This document shows positions 37,770-47,642 of a DNA stretch of 64,000 bases, one piece after another. The position numbers and the translations under genes are program-made. Each line of letters begins with the position of its first letter. Position 1 is the stretch's first letter. The stretch lies in NCBI RefSeq assembly GCF_000970025.1, contig NZ_CP009528.1, positions 4,327,168-4,391,167 on the forward strand. The letters run 5' to 3'. The notes under the pieces were generated by a model. That model searched no databases. It was not told the DNA's origin and was given only the letters and a program-made list of their open reading frames with translations. Origin of the DNA: Methanosarcina barkeri MS (GTDB taxonomy: Archaea; Halobacteriota; Methanosarcinia; Methanosarcinales; Methanosarcinaceae).

Positions 37770-38005
37770 ATCTGACAAACATAATTTTTCTCACATGCCC
37801 TGAAATAGGGTTCTTTCTTTTTCTTTAATATTCAGAAAAGGAATTAGCCTGGACTGGTCTTTAATTTTTAATACTATCCGGGCTGGCTTATTTCCAATGT
37901 TTTTTCAAAATTAATTTTTTATTCTTATTTTTTTACATGTGACTTATAGTTTTCACCAGAATCTTTAACGATAAGTTTAAAAATAGATTTTCTGATTCCT
38001 ACATC

Positions 38006-38905
38006 ATGGAACTGAAGAGAGAGAACGTGCTTATTGAAGCCCTGCCTTATATGCAGGAGTTCTATGACTCAATCATGGTTATAAAAGTGGGCGGAAATGC
38101 AATGGTTAGCGCCCAGATCATGGAAGATATTATAAAAGATATTGTGCTCCTGCGCTATGTGGGAATCAAACCTGTTATTGTACATGGGGGCGGGCCTGAG
38201 ATTACGGAAAAAATGGCGCGGATGGGCAAGAAAGCTGAGTTTTGCCAGGGCTTACGTATTACAGATGACGAGACAATGGAAATTGCCAGGATGGTACTTG
38301 TCGGAAACATCAATACCAAAATTGTATCTCTTATTGGTGTTTGCGGGGGGAAAGGTATTGGACTTACCGGATACGATGGAAGAATGATCCTTGGTCATAA
38401 GCAGGCTGCAAAAAAAGTAGTAATTGATGGCATTGAGACTGAAGTTGATATAGGTTGGGTTGGGGAATGTGAAGTAATTAATCCTGATATTCTCCATATA
38501 GTACTTGAAAACGGTTACATTCCTGTGATTTCTCCTATTGCTGTGGATGCGAAAGGCAATGCCCTGAATATTAATGCCGATATAGTAGCAGGTGACATTG
38601 CTGCAGCTTTGCATGCTAAAAAGCTTATTCTGATGACTGATGTCTCAGGGCTGCTTAGAGATATAAATGATCCCAGTAGCCATATTTCCCGTGTAACTCT
38701 GGACGATATCGATCACCTTATCGATGAAGGCATTATACAGGGAGGCATGATCCCAAAACTCAAAGGCGCAGCAGTTGCAGTAAAAAACGGGGTTGAAAGA
38801 GCTCATATAATAAATGGAAGCGTTTCTCACTCCATGCTTCTTGAACTCTTTACTGATCGCGGAATCGGAACCATGGTTCATAAGTTCAAAAAGCCAGAAG
38901 ATTAA
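38006..38905 (+). CDS. argB: Acetylglutamate kinase
   Basis: Phosphorylates N-acetyl-L-glutamate in arginine synthesis. VIKVGGNAMV binds ATP phosphates, IVHGGGPEITEKM binds the acetylglutamate, and NINADIVAGDIAAAL and GGMIPKLKGAAVAVKNG complete the amino-acid-kinase fold. A TATA-like run (GTTTAAAAATAG) ends only about 20 bp before the ATG, so the transcript may be leaderless or nearly so. No other arg genes are adjacent. Confidence 0.94.
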   Translation: MELKRENVLIEALPYMQEFYDSIMVIKVGGNAMVSAQIMEDIIKDIVLLRYVGIKPVIVHGGGPEITEKMARMGKKAEFCQGLRITDDETMEIARMVLVGNINTKIVSLIGVCGGKGIGLTGYDGRMILGHKQAAKKVVIDGIETEVDIGWVGECEVINPDILHIVLENGYIPVISPIAVDAKGNALNINADIVAGDIAAALHAKKLILMTDVSGLLRDINDPSSHISRVTLDDIDHLIDEGIIQGGMIPKLKGAAVAVKNGVERAHIINGSVSHSMLLELFTDRGIGTMVHKFKKPED

Positions 38906-38980
38906 CTATAAACGACCCGGCAGCTTTATAACTACCTCTAGTTTCTGATTAATTTAGATAAAAGAGTTTAAGAGGTATTT

Positions 38981-39487
38981 ATGAATCTACTTATCAGGCC
39001 TGTCAGGTTAAATGATGCTCAGGACATTAATGAGATGCGGAGGCAAAAAGAGGTTAGGGCACACACCCTTGCCCTCCCTACTGAAACCATTGAATTTACA
39101 GAAGGATTCCTGAGGAGTATGGGCGGTGACGACCATATACTGGTATCCGAATCAGAAGGAAAAGTTGTCGGAATGGTAGGGATACATCTTCTAAAGGGTA
39201 TCAGGCAGAGACATTCAGCCTTCCTTGGGATTATGGTAAGGACTGAATATCAAAGTCAGGGTATTGGGAAAACCTTGATGGGAAACATTCTCAACCTTGC
39301 AGATAACTGGCTTATGCTAATAAGAATCGAGCTTGATGTTACTGCAGACAATGAAAAAGCTATCAGCCTTTACCGGTCTTTTGGTTTTAAGATTGAGGGA
39401 ACAAAAAAATACGCAATAATGAAGGATGGGAAGTACGCTGATCTTCTCATGATGGCCAGGTACAATATTCCCACTCAGTTCAAGTAA
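38981..39487 (+). CDS. GNAT family N-acetyltransferase
   Basis: A 168-residue acetyltransferase with the acetyl-CoA motif A region IMVRTEYQSQGIGKTLM (Q-x-x-G-x-G) and the motif B-like VTADNEKAISLYRSFGFK, followed by GTKKYAIMKDGKYADLLMM. It resembles RimJ/RimI-type and amino-acid acetyltransferases. GAGG precedes the ATG. Proximity to argB may reflect co-transcription, but no link to arginine synthesis is shown. Confidence 0.88.
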   Translation: MNLLIRPVRLNDAQDINEMRRQKEVRAHTLALPTETIEFTEGFLRSMGGDDHILVSESEGKVVGMVGIHLLKGIRQRHSAFLGIMVRTEYQSQGIGKTLMGNILNLADNWLMLIRIELDVTADNEKAISLYRSFGFKIEGTKKYAIMKDGKYADLLMMARYNIPTQFK

Positions 39488-39519
39488 AAAAGTTTAGATA
39501 AAAAGAATTTTTACGGTTT

Positions 39520-40593
39520 TTAATCTAAAATGGGTGCTCCGTAGGTAAAGTCTTCAAGTTCCAGGACTTTTCTCCAGAGTTCTTTGCATTCACAGTCTGT
39601 TTTGCTGAGATCCTCCGGATTCTGAGTAAGTGAAAAAGTCCTGAGAGAGTCTGCGACGTCTGAACTGCAGATTTTACAATTGTGAGGGCCGCGTTTTGAG
39701 CCTGCGCCTACCGGATCGGACATAAGAGGAAGGTCTGGATGAGCGGCTTTTGCCCTTTGCAGGATTTCTACAATACTCCAGAGCCAGGGAGGACGATATT
39801 GTCCTTTTTCCCAGAGCGCTTCGACAAGGGTGCCTTTCTGGACATTGCAGAGGTTGATTGAGATTGTGTCAGAGTAAGGGGCCGCATCATCTATGGAACG
39901 GATAATGTCCTCAATGGCCTGGCGTTCTGAAAGAAAGAGAGGTTTTAGCATAAGGTAGGCTTTAACAGTTACTCCCTTTTTCCTTGATATTTCTGCGGCG
40001 CGGACAAAATCCCTGAAGGTAAAACCTTTATTAATAGAGTCACTGCGGATTCTGTCCGAGCTTGTTTCCAGCCCAACAGCCAGCTCAAAGGGCTTATTTT
40101 TCAGGATTTTGAGACACTCCTGCACATTCTCTTCAGTTACGAAGTTAGGGCGGGTTTCCGCAAGTACCTTGACTACTCTGGGATCATCTGCAAGAGTTTT
40201 GAGGATTGCATCTCTTGCCTCAGGAGGAACCTCATGCTCGTCAAGAAAACTGCCTGATGTGAAAATTTTTACCATAAACTCAGGGAATTTTTCAGCTTTC
40301 TTCATTGCTCTTGCAAGCTGGGCCTTGTAATCCTCCAGAGTTGGAGGTTCACTTGCGCAGTCATAGACATAACCGCACATAGTGCACCCTCCGGCTTTTC
40401 CCCATCTGCATCCTGCGCTCTTGAAGATTACAGTTAAAGTCTTTACCTGAGTTTCATTTACCAGGTCGACTCCTGTCCAGCTTGCTGCAGGTTCATTGGT
40501 AGGAGAAGGTCTAACTTTAATCCGCTGTCGGATTTCCATTACTGCTTTATTCAGTGTCATGGGCGTAAAAACTCGCTTTGTGGCTTGCTTCAT
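39520..40593 (-). CDS. Archaeosine biosynthesis radical SAM protein (RaSEA-like)
   Basis: A 357-residue radical SAM protein with an unusual cluster motif CRWGKAGGCTMCGYVYDC (Cys-x7-Cys-x2-Cys) near residue 62. VFTSGSF-type core strands (KIFTSGSFLDEHEVP) and VGLETSSDRIRSDSINKGF follow, then a C-terminal Cys set (CKICSSDV, CECKEL) that may bind a second metal. The family works with archaeosine synthase ArcS to convert the preQ0-lysine tRNA adduct into archaeosine at tRNA position 15. It converges with the GNAT gene and lies beside guaAB on the same strand, with a gap of about 80 bp. Confidence 0.86.
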   Translation of the reverse strand: MKQATKRVFTPMTLNKAVMEIRQRIKVRPSPTNEPAASWTGVDLVNETQVKTLTVIFKSAGCRWGKAGGCTMCGYVYDCASEPPTLEDYKAQLARAMKKAEKFPEFMVKIFTSGSFLDEHEVPPEARDAILKTLADDPRVVKVLAETRPNFVTEENVQECLKILKNKPFELAVGLETSSDRIRSDSINKGFTFRDFVRAAEISRKKGVTVKAYLMLKPLFLSERQAIEDIIRSIDDAAPYSDTISINLCNVQKGTLVEALWEKGQYRPPWLWSIVEILQRAKAAHPDLPLMSDPVGAGSKRGPHNCKICSSDVADSLRTFSLTQNPEDLSKTDCECKELWRKVLELEDFTYGAPILD

Positions 40594-40754
40594 ATTGTAA
40601 AAAAGATTTGAAGCTGAGAGCCAGCTTCATTATTCATTCCTTACATTCTGTACTTTACTTTAATTCTATACTTTTTCTTTTACTCGTTCTTTATTATTCT
40701 ATACTCTTTCTTATTATAGTCTAGAAACCTAATTCCATTTAAGTGGCCTGTGCT

Positions 40755-41672
40755 TCATTCAAATTCGATAGTTGCAGGCGGTTTTGGTGTGATATCATAA
40801 ACCACCCTGGCTACTTTCGGGATTTCAGAGGTGATTCTGGATTCCAGTTTTTTGAGTACATCCCAGGGAAGCTCGAGCGCTTCTGCAGTCATTCCGTCTC
40901 TGGAACCTACAGCCCTTACAGCTATTATCCAGCCGTAAGCCCGGATATCTCCCTTTACGCCTGTTCCCTTGCCAATCACAGCGGCGAAAGTCTGCCAGGG
41001 GCAGAACCTGTCAAGAAGTTCCTCTTCAACTATAGAGTTTGCTTCCCGTGCAACCTCAAGTTTCTCCTCTGTAACTTCTCCAAGAATCCGCACAGCCAGG
41101 CCAGGTCCGGGGAAAGGCATCCTTTCACAGATTTCGTCAGGTAGCTTGAGAGCCCAGGCAACTTCCCTAACCTCATCTTTGTAAAGGTCCTCTATGGGCT
41201 CAACGATCTTCTTGAAGTCCATTACGCTGGGCAGTCCTCCAACATTGTGGTGGGATTTGATTCCACCTTCGGACTCGATTCTGTCAGGATAAATCGTTCC
41301 CTGGATAAGATAATCTGCTTCAAGTTTCCTTGCTTCTTCTTCAAAGACCCGGATGAAAGTCTCGCCTATAGCCTTCCTTTTCTCTTCAGGGTCAGTTCTG
41401 CCTTTCAGGGCTGCAAGGAACCTGTCCTTTGCATAGACAATATCCAGGTTCATGTGGGAAAAAATATGCTTTATCCTCTCGGTCTCCCCTTTTCTCATGA
41501 GCCCTGTGTCAATATAAATTGGTTGCAGCCTGCCTCCTATTGCCCTGTGAGCCAGTTCCGCACAAACAGAACTGTCCACGCCGCCTGAGAGCGCAATAAT
41601 TGCTCTCCCGTCCTTTATTTCCTTGCCAATTTTCTCAACTGCTTTTGGAATGAATTTTTCGGGTTTTACCAT
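40755..41672 (-). CDS. guaAB: GMP synthase subunit B (ATP pyrophosphatase)
   Basis: Forms GMP from XMP, ATP and ammonia. The PP-loop [19 protein letters not shown] starts the nucleotide-binding domain. [10 protein letters not shown] and [13 protein letters not shown] follow, and the C-terminal dimerisation domain ends in [14 protein letters not shown]. As usual in archaea, the glutaminase is encoded separately and is not in this window. AAGGAG lies seven bases before the ATG. Confidence 0.95.
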   Translation of the reverse strand: MVKPEKFIPKAVEKIGKEIKDGRAIIALSGGVDSSVCAELAHRAIGGRLQPIYIDTGLMRKGETERIKHIFSHMNLDIVYAKDRFLAALKGRTDPEEKRKAIGETFIRVFEEEARKLEADYLIQGTIYPDRIESEGGIKSHHNVGGLPSVMDFKKIVEPIEDLYKDEVREVAWALKLPDEICERMPFPGPGLAVRILGEVTEEKLEVAREANSIVEEELLDRFCPWQTFAAVIGKGTGVKGDIRAYGWIIAVRAVGSRDGMTAEALELPWDVLKKLESRITSEIPKVARVVYDITPKPPATIEFE

Positions 41673-42192
41673 TGAAATGCTCCTTAAATGATGCTGAACT
41701 GAAAATCCTTTGAAAAAATGATCGTGATCAGTAAAGACTATCAGAATTATCTGTATTTGATTATTTTAGTGTGATATATGAGTATGATATATGAGTATGA
41801 TATATGATTTTGTGCATGGGAGTTTTGATATTTAAAGGTATCATAAAAGAAGTCTTCAGATAAATAAAACCATTTCACTTCTACGGATATGAAATCAAAT
41901 TTTAAATGTATTTTCTTCATATGGAAGCTATAAACGGGAAACTAATTTTTTAATTTCCAGTTCTAATTTTGTTTTATATCTTACTGTCCAGTAACTTACT
42001 GGCTGGTAAGATAACTGCAAAAGGAGTTGAAATCTATTTCCTGAAGACTGTATGGAAAACTAAGCTTGATAAGAAAAGCAAGTATTCTACACAGGCAGAA
42101 ATTTACATATACTCTTTCCAGAAAATTAAAAATTATAATTATATACAAAGCTTTTCCAAAAATATTTTTACTAAAATACAGGAGAGGAATTG
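41673..42192. other. Intergenic with repeats and an inverted repeat
   Basis: A 13-bp unit (GATATATGAGTAT) is repeated three times at 41773-41807. A large imperfect palindrome lies at 41978-42012. No gene was found. Confidence 0.6.
41978..42012. promoter_or_regulatory. 35-bp imperfect palindrome, possible operator
   Basis: Left arm ATCTTACTGTCCAGTAA and right arm TTACTGGCTGGTAAGAT are 14 of 17 complementary around a single C. The nested shorter repeats (TTACTG-CAGTAA) suggest two overlapping dyads. A TATA-like TTTTATATC sits at its left edge, and the small gene at 42193 is downstream. Confidence 0.45.
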
Positions 42193-42336
42193 GTGATAGG
42201 AATGGGTAGTGAGAACTATGAGCTTATCGATAAGCTTGAAAGCATTGCAAAGTCCCTGGAAAGCTTGGCAGAGTCACAGAAAAAAATAGCTGAAGCACTG
42301 GTGTGGATAGTAAAAGACAAGGAAGTTATATACTGA
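42193..42336 (+). CDS. Small coiled-coil protein, 47 residues
   Basis: A GTG at 42193 follows GGAGAGG at good spacing. An internal ATG lies three codons on. The product is one amphipathic helix with heptad-like spacing (LIDKLESIAKSLESLAESQ, then KIAEALVWIVKDK). No family is known to me. The ribosome site, helical pattern and upstream palindrome with TATA support a real gene, perhaps an oligomerisation peptide or an antitoxin-like partner. No toxin-like neighbour is present. Confidence 0.55.
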   Translation: MIGMGSENYELIDKLESIAKSLESLAESQKKIAEALVWIVKDKEVIY

Positions 42337-42437
42337 AGTGGGCGAAATTTTGGGAATAAGGAAAAATGTACCAGGAATGGAAAACTGCAGAAAACTGAAA
42401 ACATAGCTGGTTGGTAGAAAGGATTATCTTAAGAGGA

Positions 42438-42475
42438 AGATAAGAAGTGCCTGGGTGTAGCCGCACTCCTTATCT
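42438..42475 (+). terminator. Long hairpin downstream of the small gene
   Basis: AGATAAG-A-AGTGC pairs with GCACT-C-CTTATCT, giving 12 pairs with one mismatch around a 12-nt loop. A pyrimidine-rich stretch, not a clean T run, follows. It may be a terminator or a structured RNA. Confidence 0.45.
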
Positions 42476-42572
42476 CCCTATCTTTACCTCAGATCAAACA
42501 TTAATAATGCTGACGCTAGAAACCAATAAACCACTTGCTTATTACCACTTTTCAATCCTTTTCCGACTTTTC

Positions 42573-42680
42573 CTAATTTGGGGATGTGATTTTCCTTTCT
42601 AAACGTTTTACTAATTTGGGGATGTGATCCTCCTTTCTAAACTTTTACCTAATTTGGGGATGTGATTTTCCTTTCTAAAT
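42573..42680. repeat. Three direct repeats of about 38 bp
   Basis: CTAATTTGGGGATGTGAT with CCTTTCTAAA occurs three times back to back, at 42573, 42611 and 42649. The copies are contiguous, without spacers, so this is not a CRISPR array. The surrounding 42337-43077 region holds no other recognisable gene. Confidence 0.85.
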
Positions 42681-43077
42681 CATTTTTTGAACTTTAACAT
42701 CCTGATAGATCTCTTACATGCATCCAGAGCTTACAGCTAATACATCCGAATACTTTCACCCCGGACACCTGCAACTTAAATATGATGAGCTTAAAACATC
42801 ACAACGTTATGATTTCATACATGACACATTTTATACTGATATCTAATTCCTCTCTACACGGGAATAACCTACCATAAAGGAATAGTTTCATAAAAATAGG
42901 AACAATTTTCATAAACGTAGAGAAAATCTGTTATAAAAATTAGAATGTTAAGGATACAGCTGTGTATGAGAGCATATCCATACCTTAATTTCCCTGGATC
43001 TTCTGGGGTTTATATTCTGGCATGACATTGATTCTACAGATCAGGGGGATTCGAAAGCGAGCACTGAGTATGATTTC

Positions 43078-45753
43078 TTGAAGGCAAGTAAACGTGAGCT
43101 TGAGCCAATGCCTTCCCTATCCGCCAGAATGTATTCAGCCCTGCACCAGTATTTTGGATACACTTCCTTTCGCCCGTTGCAAGAGGAAATTATAAGGGAT
43201 GTTCTGAAGAGGAAAGATGTTTTTGTTCTCATGCCTACCGGCGGGGGTAAATCGATGTGCTACCAGCTGCCTGCCCTTCTCATGGAAGGAGTTACGGTTG
43301 TTGTATCTCCTCTGATCTCTCTGATGAAAGACCAGGTTGACGGGCTTGAAGCAAACGGAATTGCTGCAGCCTGCATGAACAGTACCCAGAGCGCCAGAGA
43401 AAACCGGGATGTAAAGATGGCTTTTCTCGAAAACCGGTTAAAAGTTCTTTACGTTGCTCCTGAAAGGCTTATGATGCCAGGAACCCTTGCCTTTTTAAAG
43501 AAAGGAAAGGTCAGCCTCTTTGCAATAGACGAAGCGCACTGCATTTCCGAGTGGGGGCATGATTTCCGGCCTGAGTACAGGAAATTGAAACTTTTGAGGG
43601 ATTCCAAAACAGGCTTTCCTGATATCCCAATTATTGCGCTTACGGCAACAGCCACAGAAAGGGTTCGAGAAGACATCATATCACAACTCAATCTTCATCT
43701 TCCTCCGGAAAAAGGTCCTTACGTAGCCAGTTTTAACCGGAAAAACCTTTACTATGAAGTCAGGCCAAAGAAAGAGACCTTTTCCGAGATTACTGACTAC
43801 CTGCGCAGACATAGAGGTGAAGCAGGAATAATCTACTGCCAGAGCCGAAATAGTGTCGAGGCCCTTACAAAAAAACTGAACCTTGCAGGTTTCAGGGCCC
43901 TTCCCTACCATGCAGGGCTTTCGGATACCGAGAGAAACCGAAACCAGGAGATGTTCATTAAAGATGACGTGGACATCATAGTAGCTACAATCGCTTTTGG
44001 GATGGGAATTGATAAGTCCAACGTACGTTTTGTAATACACTATGACCTTCCCAGAAATCTTGAAAGCTACTATCAGGAAACCGGAAGAGGAGGAAGGGAT
44101 GGAAGCCCATGCGAATGTATTCTTTTCTTCAGCAGAGGGGACCGTTTCAAGATTGAGTACTTTATTTCACAGAAGACAAATGAAAAAGAGAAGGAAATTT
44201 CTCTGGTGCAGTTAAGGCAAATGGTAGCTTATTGCGAGGGAAATAAATGCAGGCGCCAGACTTTGATGGAGTACTTTGGTGAAGAGCTATCAGAACCCTG
44301 CGGGAACTGTGACTGCTGCCTTACTCCGAAAGATACCTTTGACGGAACTGAAGCTGCAAAAAAATTTATAACCTGCGTCCAGGAACTGAACCAGCGTTTT
44401 GGTACTAACTATGTTATTGATGTCCTCACAGGCTCAAAGAATAAAAAGATCCGGCACAACCGTCATGAAAGATTGAAAAGTCACGGCAATGGCACGGAGT
44501 TCACAAAAGAACAATGGAAATCATTAGCTTCCGAAATGATAAACACCGGTCTTCTGGATGTAAGCGGGACAAAGTATCCTTTATTGAAGCTTAACGCCAT
44601 GAGCAGAAAAATACTGAAAGGACTGGAAAAAGTAGAACTTGTCTGCCCTGAAGGCTTTGTTCCTGAAGCTGAAGAAAGTTCCGTGCCTTCTACAGCGGTC
44701 GGTACAAAAGGCAAAAAAGCCGATGATCTAAGTTTCTCTGAGGAAAAGGCTTTTCCAGAAAAATTTTCAGTTGCTTCTGACATCCTGAAAGCTTCAGAGG
44801 CGAAAAAAACTGAAATGTCCGGAAAAGAGCCTGATCCTATCCTTTTTGAGCGGTTAAAAGCCCTGAGAAAGGAAATTTCTCTTAAGAGAAATCTTCCTCC
44901 TTACATTGTTTTCTCTGATACTTCCCTTAAGGAAATGGCTACAAGATTTCCACATAACCTTGAGGAGTTCCATTCCATTACAGGAGTTGGAGAGCATAAA
45001 TTAAAAAAATACGGGGATATTTTTCTCAAAGAAATCGAAAACTACTGCAGAGATTATAGTTTGGTTCCCGCTGACAAACCTGCTGAAAAATCTGCTGAAA
45101 AACCTGAACAATTAGAGGTTGCCTGTAAAGACTCTGAACAAAAGGGAATACGCTCGAAAGAAATTGCTCAAAATGATGAAAATCCCAAAACTGAGGTTGA
45201 GATATTCGGGACTAAAATGCCCAATCCCGAGTCTGACAACATCAACAGCCTGGAAACCTGCAACTTACAGACAAAAAGGGCAAGGTATCTGGATACGAGC
45301 ATTCAGGACTGGTCAGAGCAGAATTCTTCGGCAGGCGGCTTCAGGAAAATAGACGCAGCAGAGATCTCGCCTGAATTAGAGGTTGCAAGTGTCACCAGAT
45401 CGGATATTTCTACCTCCAGTTCTTTTGAAACGGATTCTCTGCAAAGAACTTTCTCTCTTTTTACGAAAGGGCTTGGAATCGATGAAATTGCTGATATCCA
45501 GGGTACGAGTACTAGAGACATTTTCAGGCAACTTGAACAGCTCACTCTTTCTGGAAACGTCAAGGTTATTGGAGGACTTTTACCTCCCAAAAGACAAAAA
45601 CAGATAAATTCTACCCTGAAAAGCTTAGAAGTTGAGCTGGATTCCCTACTTCGGACAAGGTTGGGTGAGAACTGTCCGGAAGAAGAAATGAAATTTGTCA
45701 GGGCCCTCCTTCTGTCCAGAATCTGCTTTTCCCAGTCTGAAGACAGCAAGTAA
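43078..45753 (+). CDS. recQ: RecQ family DNA helicase with long C-terminal extension
   Basis: A 3'-5' DNA helicase for recombination and repair. FGYTSFRPLQEEII opens the core, then Walker A MPTGGGKSMCYQLPAL, the DEAH box FAIDEAHCISEWGHDFRPEY and motif VI YYQETGRGGRDG. A zinc site (CEGNKCRR, CGNCDCC) sits at about 384-420, a winged-helix region follows, and an HRDC domain is near 585-660 (RLKALRKEISLKRNLPPYIV). An acidic, low-complexity linker leads to a C-terminal helix-turn-helix module near 785-840 (FTKGLGIDEIADIQGTSTRD), like those at the end of some bacterial RecQs. At 891 residues it is longer than typical RecQ (about 600). The start is TTG 43078 or ATG 43108, and neither has a clear ribosome site. 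Confidence 0.9.
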   Translation: MKASKRELEPMPSLSARMYSALHQYFGYTSFRPLQEEIIRDVLKRKDVFVLMPTGGGKSMCYQLPALLMEGVTVVVSPLISLMKDQVDGLEANGIAAACMNSTQSARENRDVKMAFLENRLKVLYVAPERLMMPGTLAFLKKGKVSLFAIDEAHCISEWGHDFRPEYRKLKLLRDSKTGFPDIPIIALTATATERVREDIISQLNLHLPPEKGPYVASFNRKNLYYEVRPKKETFSEITDYLRRHRGEAGIIYCQSRNSVEALTKKLNLAGFRALPYHAGLSDTERNRNQEMFIKDDVDIIVATIAFGMGIDKSNVRFVIHYDLPRNLESYYQETGRGGRDGSPCECILFFSRGDRFKIEYFISQKTNEKEKEISLVQLRQMVAYCEGNKCRRQTLMEYFGEELSEPCGNCDCCLTPKDTFDGTEAAKKFITCVQELNQRFGTNYVIDVLTGSKNKKIRHNRHERLKSHGNGTEFTKEQWKSLASEMINTGLLDVSGTKYPLLKLNAMSRKILKGLEKVELVCPEGFVPEAEESSVPSTAVGTKGKKADDLSFSEEKAFPEKFSVASDILKASEAKKTEMSGKEPDPILFERLKALRKEISLKRNLPPYIVFSDTSLKEMATRFPHNLEEFHSITGVGEHKLKKYGDIFLKEIENYCRDYSLVPADKPAEKSAEKPEQLEVACKDSEQKGIRSKEIAQNDENPKTEVEIFGTKMPNPESDNINSLETCNLQTKRARYLDTSIQDWSEQNSSAGGFRKIDAAEISPELEVASVTRSDISTSSSFETDSLQRTFSLFTKGLGIDEIADIQGTSTRDIFRQLEQLTLSGNVKVIGGLLPPKRQKQINSTLKSLEVELDSLLRTRLGENCPEEEMKFVRALLLSRICFSQSEDSK

Positions 45754-45994
45754 AAACCTTTTCTGCAAATTTCGCTGTTTTTCTTCGATTTTTATTCTCA
45801 CTGCTTTTTTGTTTTCACTTATGTTTTCTTATTGAGCTGATCCCAAAACTCAAAATGATTTTTCTGAATCCCAGATCTACAATAAGTAATAGATTTTCTG
45901 ATCACGAAAATAATTTTTAAATTTTACTAATTTGAGGATAAAATTAGTTTTGGGATGGACTAGTTTTTAGTCTGAGTTTCTGAAATGGGGTCAT

Positions 45995-47275
45995 TCAACG
46001 TTTTTCCCATTTTTTCAGGTTCATAATCTCAGACAGCGTCCCGCCTCTTTTGATTTCATCAAAGAGTCTTTTTTCTGTTTTATAAACTTCTTTTGCTCTT
46101 CTTGCCAGCTCGTATGCCCTCTCTGATGGAATTACCACAACACCACTTTCATCGCCCACTATATAATCTCCTGGCTTCACGGTCTGGCCACCACAGGTAA
46201 TTTCAGCATTGATTTCTCCAAAACCTTTAGGATCTCCGGCGTTAGGTACTGTATTGCTTGTATAAATCGGAAGTCCCAATGTTTCGACTTCGTCAATATC
46301 CCTGACAGCACCTTCTATTACCAAGCCTGCAATTCCCTTGTTCAAGGCGCTCCAGGTCGCAAGCCCTCCCCAGCAGGCAACATCTTTATTTTCGTTGTAA
46401 ATAACGATTACGTCCCCTTCTTTTGCAATGTCAATTGCTTCCACGGGTTTTGCCCAGTCTCCGGGAAAAGTCTGCACGGTAACTGCGGTTCCTACCATTT
46501 TTCCTCTTACCAGAGGATGAATGCCTTTCATTGCACCTTTCCGGTGCATGGCATCAGAAATATTTGAAGTGGAGACTTCCGTAAGAATTTCTCTGATTTC
46601 CTGGTCTACGGTGCTGACACTGCAGATTTCTACAGCGTCTGGGGAGTCAACACTCTGCCGAATTTTTCTTGCAGCTTCGGTTACGTTGTCAGAATGGGTG
46701 ATATTCCCTCCGACAATTACAACCTTTGCTCCGGCCTTGACAGCTTGCACTGCACTATTTGCATCAAGCCCTCCAGCGACTGCAAGCTGTACGTTGACTC
46801 TCTGTGAAATTTCCCTGAGAAGTGCTATGGGGTTTCTTCCCATCATCTGCTGGTCTATGCCTATGTGTACATTAACATAGTCCACGCCCAGAGCCTCAAG
46901 TTCAATGACTCTTTTTACAGGATCCGGAGCCGAAATGAGGTCTGCCATTAACCTGACGCCGTATTTGTGGGATGAACGGAGTGCGTCAAGTAATGTAGAA
47001 TCATCTGCACTCCCTAGCACAATAACGACATCAGCCCCGGCTTTTGCTGCCATCTCAACTTCTATAGCGCCTGTATCTACAGTTTTCATGTCTGCCAGAA
47101 TCGTCCGGTCTGGAAAAGCTTTCCTCATGGTGCGGATTGCGTCCATCCCCTCACTTTTGATTAGAGGGGTTCCAATTTCAATCCAGTCCGCACCTCCTGC
47201 TATTGCCTCTTTTGCAATCTCTACCGCACGATCCAATTCCAGAAGATCAAGTGCAACCTGAATTATGGGAACTAT
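45995..47275 (-). CDS. Bifunctional 3-hexulose-6-phosphate synthase / RraA-like protein, start codon ATA
   Basis: The N-terminal half (to about residue 220) is the orotidine-phosphate-decarboxylase-like barrel of hexulose-6-phosphate synthase: [51 protein letters not shown]. It condenses formaldehyde with ribulose 5-phosphate, or runs in reverse to supply ribose phosphate where the pentose pathway is missing. The C-terminal half is an RraA/DlpA-type domain ([20 protein letters not shown]). The first ATG, GTG or TTG codon is at 47236, but the barrel's first strand, [13 protein letters not shown], is encoded just upstream, in frame, after ATA at 47275. AGGTG lies five bases before that ATA. The natural start is therefore probably ATA, or a mutated ATG. 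Confidence 0.88.
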   Translation of the reverse strand: MVPIIQVALDLLELDRAVEIAKEAIAGGADWIEIGTPLIKSEGMDAIRTMRKAFPDRTILADMKTVDTGAIEVEMAAKAGADVVIVLGSADDSTLLDALRSSHKYGVRLMADLISAPDPVKRVIELEALGVDYVNVHIGIDQQMMGRNPIALLREISQRVNVQLAVAGGLDANSAVQAVKAGAKVVIVGGNITHSDNVTEAARKIRQSVDSPDAVEICSVSTVDQEIREILTEVSTSNISDAMHRKGAMKGIHPLVRGKMVGTAVTVQTFPGDWAKPVEAIDIAKEGDVIVIYNENKDVACWGGLATWSALNKGIAGLVIEGAVRDIDEVETLGLPIYTSNTVPNAGDPKGFGEINAEITCGGQTVKPGDYIVGDESGVVVIPSERAYELARRAKEVYKTEKRLFDEIKRGGTLSEIMNLKKWEKR

Positions 47276-47642
47276 AGTATCACCTCAAGCGGGAAATAGG
47301 AAAAGCTGAAATTTTCAAATATTTTTATATCAGCTGTCCTGTGTGTTTTCATTTCTGTTTTACTCCGGATTTATTCTTTCGGACTTCCGGGTTTTATATC
47401 GGTTCTTTTAATTTAATTCTCTTAAATGTATCCTTTTATTTTTACTCTAATGATCTAATTTTATATGTGAGTTTTTCATTACCTATATTTCTTTTTATTT
47501 ACGACTTATTTTGTGTTCGTGATGTTGTTTTGTATTTGACATTCATTGATAAAGAATAAATATTAGCCAGTTATAAAAAATAAATATTAGCTAATTGTTG
47601 CAGAAATTTGATTAATGCTATAATATTTACTGGGGGAGGACA
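47276..47642. other. Divergent intergenic region
   Basis: T-rich and without a credible gene. The promoters of HPS-RraA and of the DUF5788-like gene presumably lie here. Confidence 0.5.

Noticed and set aside
41969-42196. 75-codon open frame upstream of the small coiled-coil gene
   Set aside because: It runs through the palindrome, lacks a ribosome site and has no recognisable pattern.
42573-42680. Possible CRISPR array
   Set aside because: The repeats are contiguous with no spacers of unique sequence, and no cas genes are present.
47341-47559. 72-codon T-rich open frame
   Set aside because: Very Phe-, Leu- and Tyr-rich because of base composition, with no ribosome site. It lies in a divergent promoter region.
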